From Hyphomicrobium_A sp044507625 (lineage in GTDB: Bacteria; Pseudomonadota; Alphaproteobacteria; Rhizobiales; Hyphomicrobiaceae): a stretch of DNA of 64,000 nt. The stretch's first letter is position 1. Each line of letters opens with the position of its first letter. The translations under genes were made by a program, and so were the position numbers. Below, one piece after another: positions 61,153 to 64,000 of the stretch. The notes under the pieces were generated by a model. It worked only from the letters and a program-made list of their open reading frames with translations, was not told the DNA's origin and ran no database searches. Where the stretch lies: positions 124,001-188,000 of the forward strand of contig JBIQJE010000004.1 of assembly GCA_044507625.1 (NCBI GenBank), read 5' to 3'.

Positions 61153-61866
61153 GTGCTCCCAATCCGCCTCTCCGATATCATCGCAGCCAGCGTGCACGTT
61201 TTCACGGCTCTCGGTGCCGTGTGCGGGCTCTTCGCCGCGCTCTCCGCGTTCGACGGCGCATGGGAGCGGATGTTCGTCTGGCTCGGCGTAGCGCTCGTCA
61301 TCGACGCGATCGACGGCACTTTCGCGCGCATGGTGCAGGTGGAAGCGCGGTTGCCTCGGTTTTCCGGAGAGCGGCTCGACCTCGTCGTCGATTACGTCAC
61401 CTACGTGTTCGTGCCGGCGCTGGCGCTTCTGCGCGCGGGCTATCTGGAAGGCACGGGCGGGCTCGTCATCGGTGCTATGATCCTCTTGTCATCGCTCTAC
61501 CACTTCTCCGATCTCGCCAGTAAAGGCGAGGACTACAGCTTCGTCGGGTTTCCCGCGATCTGGAACGTGGTGGCGTTCTACGTTTTTGCGCTCTCGCCGC
61601 CGGGCTGGGTCACGTACACCGCGCTGATCCTCTGCGTGATTTTCACCTTCATACCGATCCACTGGGTGCACCCCGTGCGCGTCATGCGCTGGCGGAGCGT
61701 GACGCTCGCCGTCACCGCGGCGTGGGCCATCGCGGCTATCGCGGCGATCTGGTCAGGGTTTCCGCCTCCGTTCTGGACACAGGCTATCCTGGTCGCATCG
61801 ATGGGCTACTTCCTGTGGCTCACGGTCGAGCTGTCGCTGCGGCCGCGGATAGGTGACACGATCTAA
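61153..61866 (+). CDS. pcs: Phosphatidylcholine synthase
   Basis: A 237-residue inner membrane enzyme of the CDP-alcohol phosphatidyltransferase family. It condenses choline with CDP-diacylglycerol to make phosphatidylcholine in one step. The motif is D54-G55-x2-A58-R59, then G72-x3-D76-x3-D80 (DAIDGTFARM, SGERLDLVVDY). About seven membrane helices are visible. The length matches Pcs of Rhizobium and relatives (~240). It uses a GTG start, with GAGGGA at 61138-61143. The stop codon lies 2 bp before a palindromic repeat. Confidence 0.92.
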   Translation: MLPIRLSDIIAASVHVFTALGAVCGLFAALSAFDGAWERMFVWLGVALVIDAIDGTFARMVQVEARLPRFSGERLDLVVDYVTYVFVPALALLRAGYLEGTGGLVIGAMILLSSLYHFSDLASKGEDYSFVGFPAIWNVVAFYVFALSPPGWVTYTALILCVIFTFIPIHWVHPVRVMRWRSVTLAVTAAWAIAAIAAIWSGFPPPFWTQAILVASMGYFLWLTVELSLRPRIGDTI

Positions 61867-61867
61867 A

Positions 61868-61953
61868 GTGCTTCCGGAAAAGTGGGTACCGGTTTTCCGA
61901 TGAGAAGCACGATCGATAGGAGTGCTTCCGGAAAAGTGGACCCCGGTGTTCCG
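61868..61953. repeat. Palindromic repeat cluster, reverse orientation
   Basis: A full 43-bp unit at 61868-61910 and a shortened unit at 61922-61953 are reverse complements of the repeats at 40693-40834, with a few substitutions. Between them lie 11 bp (GATCGATAGGA), unlike the T-rich spacers of the other cluster. The cluster lies between the pcs and lysR stop codons. Confidence 0.88.
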
Positions 61954-62877
61954 CTAGCGTTTTGCTGGGTTGCGAAACGCATCCCACGCAGGCGGATCAC
62001 CGAACCGCTCGGCGAGGAAATCGATGAAAAGCCGCGTCTTGGCGGCGAGATATCGATTCGGCGCATAGAGCGCGAAGATGCCGAGCGATGTCGGCGGGTT
62101 GTGGGGCAGTACAGGCACGAGGCGCCCCGCCCCAATGTCGGGGCCGACGAGAAACGTTGGCAAATTGGCGATGCCGTTGCCGGCGAGCGCCGCGGCACGC
62201 AGCACCTCGCCATTGTTTGAGCAGAGCGCGGCATTGATCTGTACGGCTGTTGCGGCGCCGTCGGCCGTGAGCTGCCAGCGGTGCGTCGCCGCCATGTGTC
62301 CGTACGCGAGACAGCGGTGCTCAGCGAGCGCGGCGAGCGTTTCTGGGGTGCCGTGCCGTGCGATATAGCCAGGCGCCGCGACGAGTACGCGGTGTGCGGG
62401 AGCGAGCCGCCGGGCGATGAGGCTCGAATCGGCGAGCGCGCCAATGCGCACGGTGACGTCGACGCCTTCCTCCAGCGGATCGATGAAGCGGTCGTTCAGC
62501 ACCAGCTCGACCTGCAATTCCGGATAGCGTGTCATGAACGCTGCCACGGCTTCGCCGAGATACAGAATCCCGAACGACATCGGCGCGTTGACTTTCAGGA
62601 CCCCGCGCGGCTCCTCGTGCAGGCGGGAGATCTGAAGCTCGGTCTCCTCGACATCGGCGAGGATCGACAGCGTGCGCTGGTAGTAGGCGCGCCCGGCTTC
62701 AGTGGGTGTCACGCGCCGCGTCGTGCGGTCCAGCAGCCGGGCTCCCAGAATCTGCTCCAGCTCCATCACGGCTTTGCTGACCGCGGACCGCGTCAGCCCA
62801 AGGCGGCGCGCCGCCTCGGCGTAGCTGCCGGCGGCCACGACCTTCGTGAAGGCGTTCATGGCGTCGAGCTTGTCCAT
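61954..62877 (-). CDS. LysR-family transcriptional regulator
   Basis: A 307-residue regulator with an N-terminal winged HTH (AMNAFTKVVAAGSYAEAARR, then LTRSAVSKAVMELEQILGAR) and a periplasmic-binding-protein-like effector domain (~90-300). The ATG at 62877 gives the usual LysR N-terminus; an in-frame ATG at 62907 would add ten residues. It is divergent from the pirin-wrbA pair, the classical LysR layout, so control of those genes is likely. The effector is unknown. Confidence 0.88.
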   Translation of the reverse strand: MDKLDAMNAFTKVVAAGSYAEAARRLGLTRSAVSKAVMELEQILGARLLDRTTRRVTPTEAGRAYYQRTLSILADVEETELQISRLHEEPRGVLKVNAPMSFGILYLGEAVAAFMTRYPELQVELVLNDRFIDPLEEGVDVTVRIGALADSSLIARRLAPAHRVLVAAPGYIARHGTPETLAALAEHRCLAYGHMAATHRWQLTADGAATAVQINAALCSNNGEVLRAAALAGNGIANLPTFLVGPDIGAGRLVPVLPHNPPTSLGIFALYAPNRYLAAKTRLFIDFLAERFGDPPAWDAFRNPAKR

Positions 62878-62878
62878 T

Positions 62879-62895
62879 GGTGCCAATATGGAACC
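62879..62895. promoter_or_regulatory. Imperfect palindrome at the LysR start
   Basis: A 17-bp near-palindrome (outer arms GGT/ACC, inner CCA/TGG) lies one base upstream of the lysR start, in the gap shared with the pirin gene. It may be a self-repression or activation site. LysR boxes are often T-N11-A within such palindromes. Confidence 0.4.
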
Positions 62896-63009
62896 ATAGT
62901 AGTTCAAAAGTGGTGGATTGAGTGCGTCCGGTCAACGGCCAATATACGAGCCACGCAAGGCGCCGGACCACAAACCGGCGCGGATGAAGCCGGAATGGGA
63001 GATGCAACC

Positions 63010-63711
63010 ATGTTGACCCTTCGCAGAGCCGAAGAGCGCGGCCGCGCCGATTTCGGGTGGCTCGACAGCCGCCACAGCTTTTCCTTCGGCCACTACTTCG
63101 ATCCCAAGCACATGGGTTTCGGCCCTCTGCGCGTGATCAACGACGACCGAGTCGCCGGCGGCGGCGGCTTTCCCACCCATCCGCACGCGGACATGGAGAT
63201 CATCACCTATGTCCTCGACGGCGGGTTGGAGCATAGGGATAGCCTCGGCACCGGGTCGGTCGTGCGTCCTGGAGACGTGCAGCGCATGAGCGCGGGAAGC
63301 GGCGTGCGCCATTCCGAGTTCAACGCGTCGAAGGCCGATCCTGTGCACTTCCTGCAGATCTGGATCGTGCCGGAGAAGCGCGGGCTCGCGCCGAGCTACG
63401 AGCAGAAGACATTTTCGGAAGCCGACAAGCGCGGCAAGCTGCGTCTCGTCGGCTCGCGTGACGGACGCGATGGCTCGGTGACGATCCACCAGGATGTGGA
63501 CCTCTACGCCACGGTTCTCGCCGGGGGCGAGACGGTGTGCCATGGGCTTCGTGATGGCCGGGTCGCCTGGGTTCAGGTGGCACGCGGCACCGCTACGCTC
63601 AACGGCGAGCAGCTCTACCCGGGCGACGGCGTCGCCATCGACGTCGCCGACAGGCTGGAGCTCACCGGAACGTCCGAGAGCGAAATTCTCGTGTTCGATA
63701 TGTCCGCTTAA
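63010..63711 (+). CDS. Pirin-family protein
   Basis: A 233-residue bicupin of the pirin (YhhW) family. The N-terminal cupin has the metal ligands in HPHADMEIITYVLDGGLEH, preceded by RVINDDRVAGGGGF. Some bacterial pirins are quercetinases, which degrade flavonols. Others act as regulators. The ATG at 63010 has GGGAG at a normal distance; an ATG five codons upstream is less likely. wrbA follows on the same strand. Confidence 0.9.
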   Translation: MLTLRRAEERGRADFGWLDSRHSFSFGHYFDPKHMGFGPLRVINDDRVAGGGGFPTHPHADMEIITYVLDGGLEHRDSLGTGSVVRPGDVQRMSAGSGVRHSEFNASKADPVHFLQIWIVPEKRGLAPSYEQKTFSEADKRGKLRLVGSRDGRDGSVTIHQDVDLYATVLAGGETVCHGLRDGRVAWVQVARGTATLNGEQLYPGDGVAIDVADRLELTGTSESEILVFDMSA

Positions 63712-63721
63712 CCGGACAGCC

Positions 63722-63749
63722 TGGCCGGCCGGCGCAAGCTGACCGGCCA
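63722..63749 (+). terminator. Hairpin between pirin and wrbA genes
   Basis: A 7-bp stem TGGCCGG/CCGGCCA with a 14-base loop lies 11 bp after the pirin stop and is followed by TTTGT. It may weaken readthrough into wrbA. Confidence 0.4.
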
Positions 63750-63790
63750 TTTGTCTACGCGTTTACGACCGCCGCTTCATGGAGATGGAA

Positions 63791-64000
63791 ATGACGAAGG
63801 TTCTCGTTCTTTATTATTCGACCTATGGCCACATCGAGACGATGGCGTATGCGGTCGCCGAGGGTGTTCGTGAGGCTGGCGCCGAGGCCGTCGTCAAGCG
63901 CGTTCCCGAACTGGTGCCGGACGATGTTGCGCGAAAATCCGGCTACAAGCTCGATCAGCCGGCGCCGATCGCGACGGTGGACGAGCTTGCCGAGTACGAT
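63791..64000 (+). CDS. wrbA: NAD(P)H:quinone oxidoreductase WrbA, N-terminal part
   Basis: The first 70 residues of a flavodoxin-fold protein, cut by the right edge (the complete protein is about 200 residues). The FMN phosphate-binding loop YYSTYGHIETMAYAVAEGVR at the start and EAVVKRVPELVP are diagnostic for WrbA, which reduces quinones by two electrons to avoid radicals. GGAG lies six bases before the ATG. It probably forms a unit with the pirin gene under LysR control. Confidence 0.9.
   Translation, partial: MTKVLVLYYSTYGHIETMAYAVAEGVREAGAEAVVKRVPELVPDDVARKSGYKLDQPAPIATVDELAEYD

Noticed and set aside
61863..62444. Reading frame running through the palindromic repeat into antisense of lysR
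   Set aside because: Its start region overlaps a known regulator gene on the same strand in another frame, and its end is repeat-encoded (PTFPEAL). It is an artefact of the repeat.

Overview
The window is a gene-dense, GC-rich (roughly two-thirds G+C by eye) piece of an alphaproteobacterial chromosome, most likely from the Hyphomicrobiales. Supporting points are a Pcs-type phosphatidylcholine synthase, an IalB-family protein, Omp25/31-like porins, a fused MrpAB antiporter subunit, the glmU-glmS-DUF502-recG-sdhE-mfd gene order, and a palindromic repeat of a type common in that order. A CoA-ester lyase of the malyl-CoA lyase superfamily and a malonyl-CoA decarboxylase fit a metabolically versatile, Hyphomicrobium-like organism, but the genus cannot be fixed from this sequence. 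I found no rRNA, tRNA, insertion sequence, prophage or CRISPR array.

Layout. 1-4627: the end of an mrp (pha) multisubunit Na+/H+ antiporter operon, mrpAB-C-D-E-F-G, with start/stop overlaps. 4733-9809: tex (minus) and the helicase hrpB (plus), divergent. 10162-11352: an SH3-domain secreted protein. 11819-17878: a five-gene unit (tandem GNAT-like protein, asparagine-synthetase-type amidotransferase, acyl carrier protein, acyl-adenylating ligase, NAD-synthetase-like ATP pyrophosphatase), ending convergently on glucokinase. 18935-23535: a beta-barrel protein, a solitary cytoplasmic molybdopterin oxidoreductase, and epmB. 23735-26703: a porin, an ArsR regulator, epmA and efp. EpmA, EpmB and EF-P together form the beta-lysylation system of translation factor EF-P, and EF-P carries the target Lys34.

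26734-34738: mixed envelope and metabolic genes, namely an LprI-like protein, a double-barrel outer membrane protein, a C39-like cysteine-peptidase candidate, a monooxygenase, malonyl-CoA decarboxylase, two tandem zinc metallopeptidases and a SPOR-like membrane protein. 35150-46938: a core block with glmU and glmS (UDP-GlcNAc supply), a TPR/SPOR protein, DUF502, recG, sdhE and mfd. Palindromic repeats abut recG. 46990-55311: a membrane protein, an acyl-CoA synthetase translationally coupled to a YejA-type solute-binding protein, an IalB-like protein, hspQ, the CoA-ester lyase and MarR and AraC regulators. 55417-58144: a two-component system next to two tiny secreted proteins, with 11-bp-spaced direct repeats upstream of one of them. 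58225-64000: a lipid A-type acyltransferase, a UbiH-like monooxygenase, a small secreted protein, phosphatidylcholine synthase, a second repeat cluster, and a LysR regulator divergent from pirin and wrbA (cut by the right edge).

The best candidate for an undescribed system is the five-gene unit at 11819-17878. Its parts suggest that an acid is activated as an acyl-adenylate, loaded on a dedicated carrier protein, and amidated by glutamine- and ATP-dependent enzymes, giving an unknown product. All functional statements are read from sequence motifs and recalled family knowledge. No database search or structure prediction was run.
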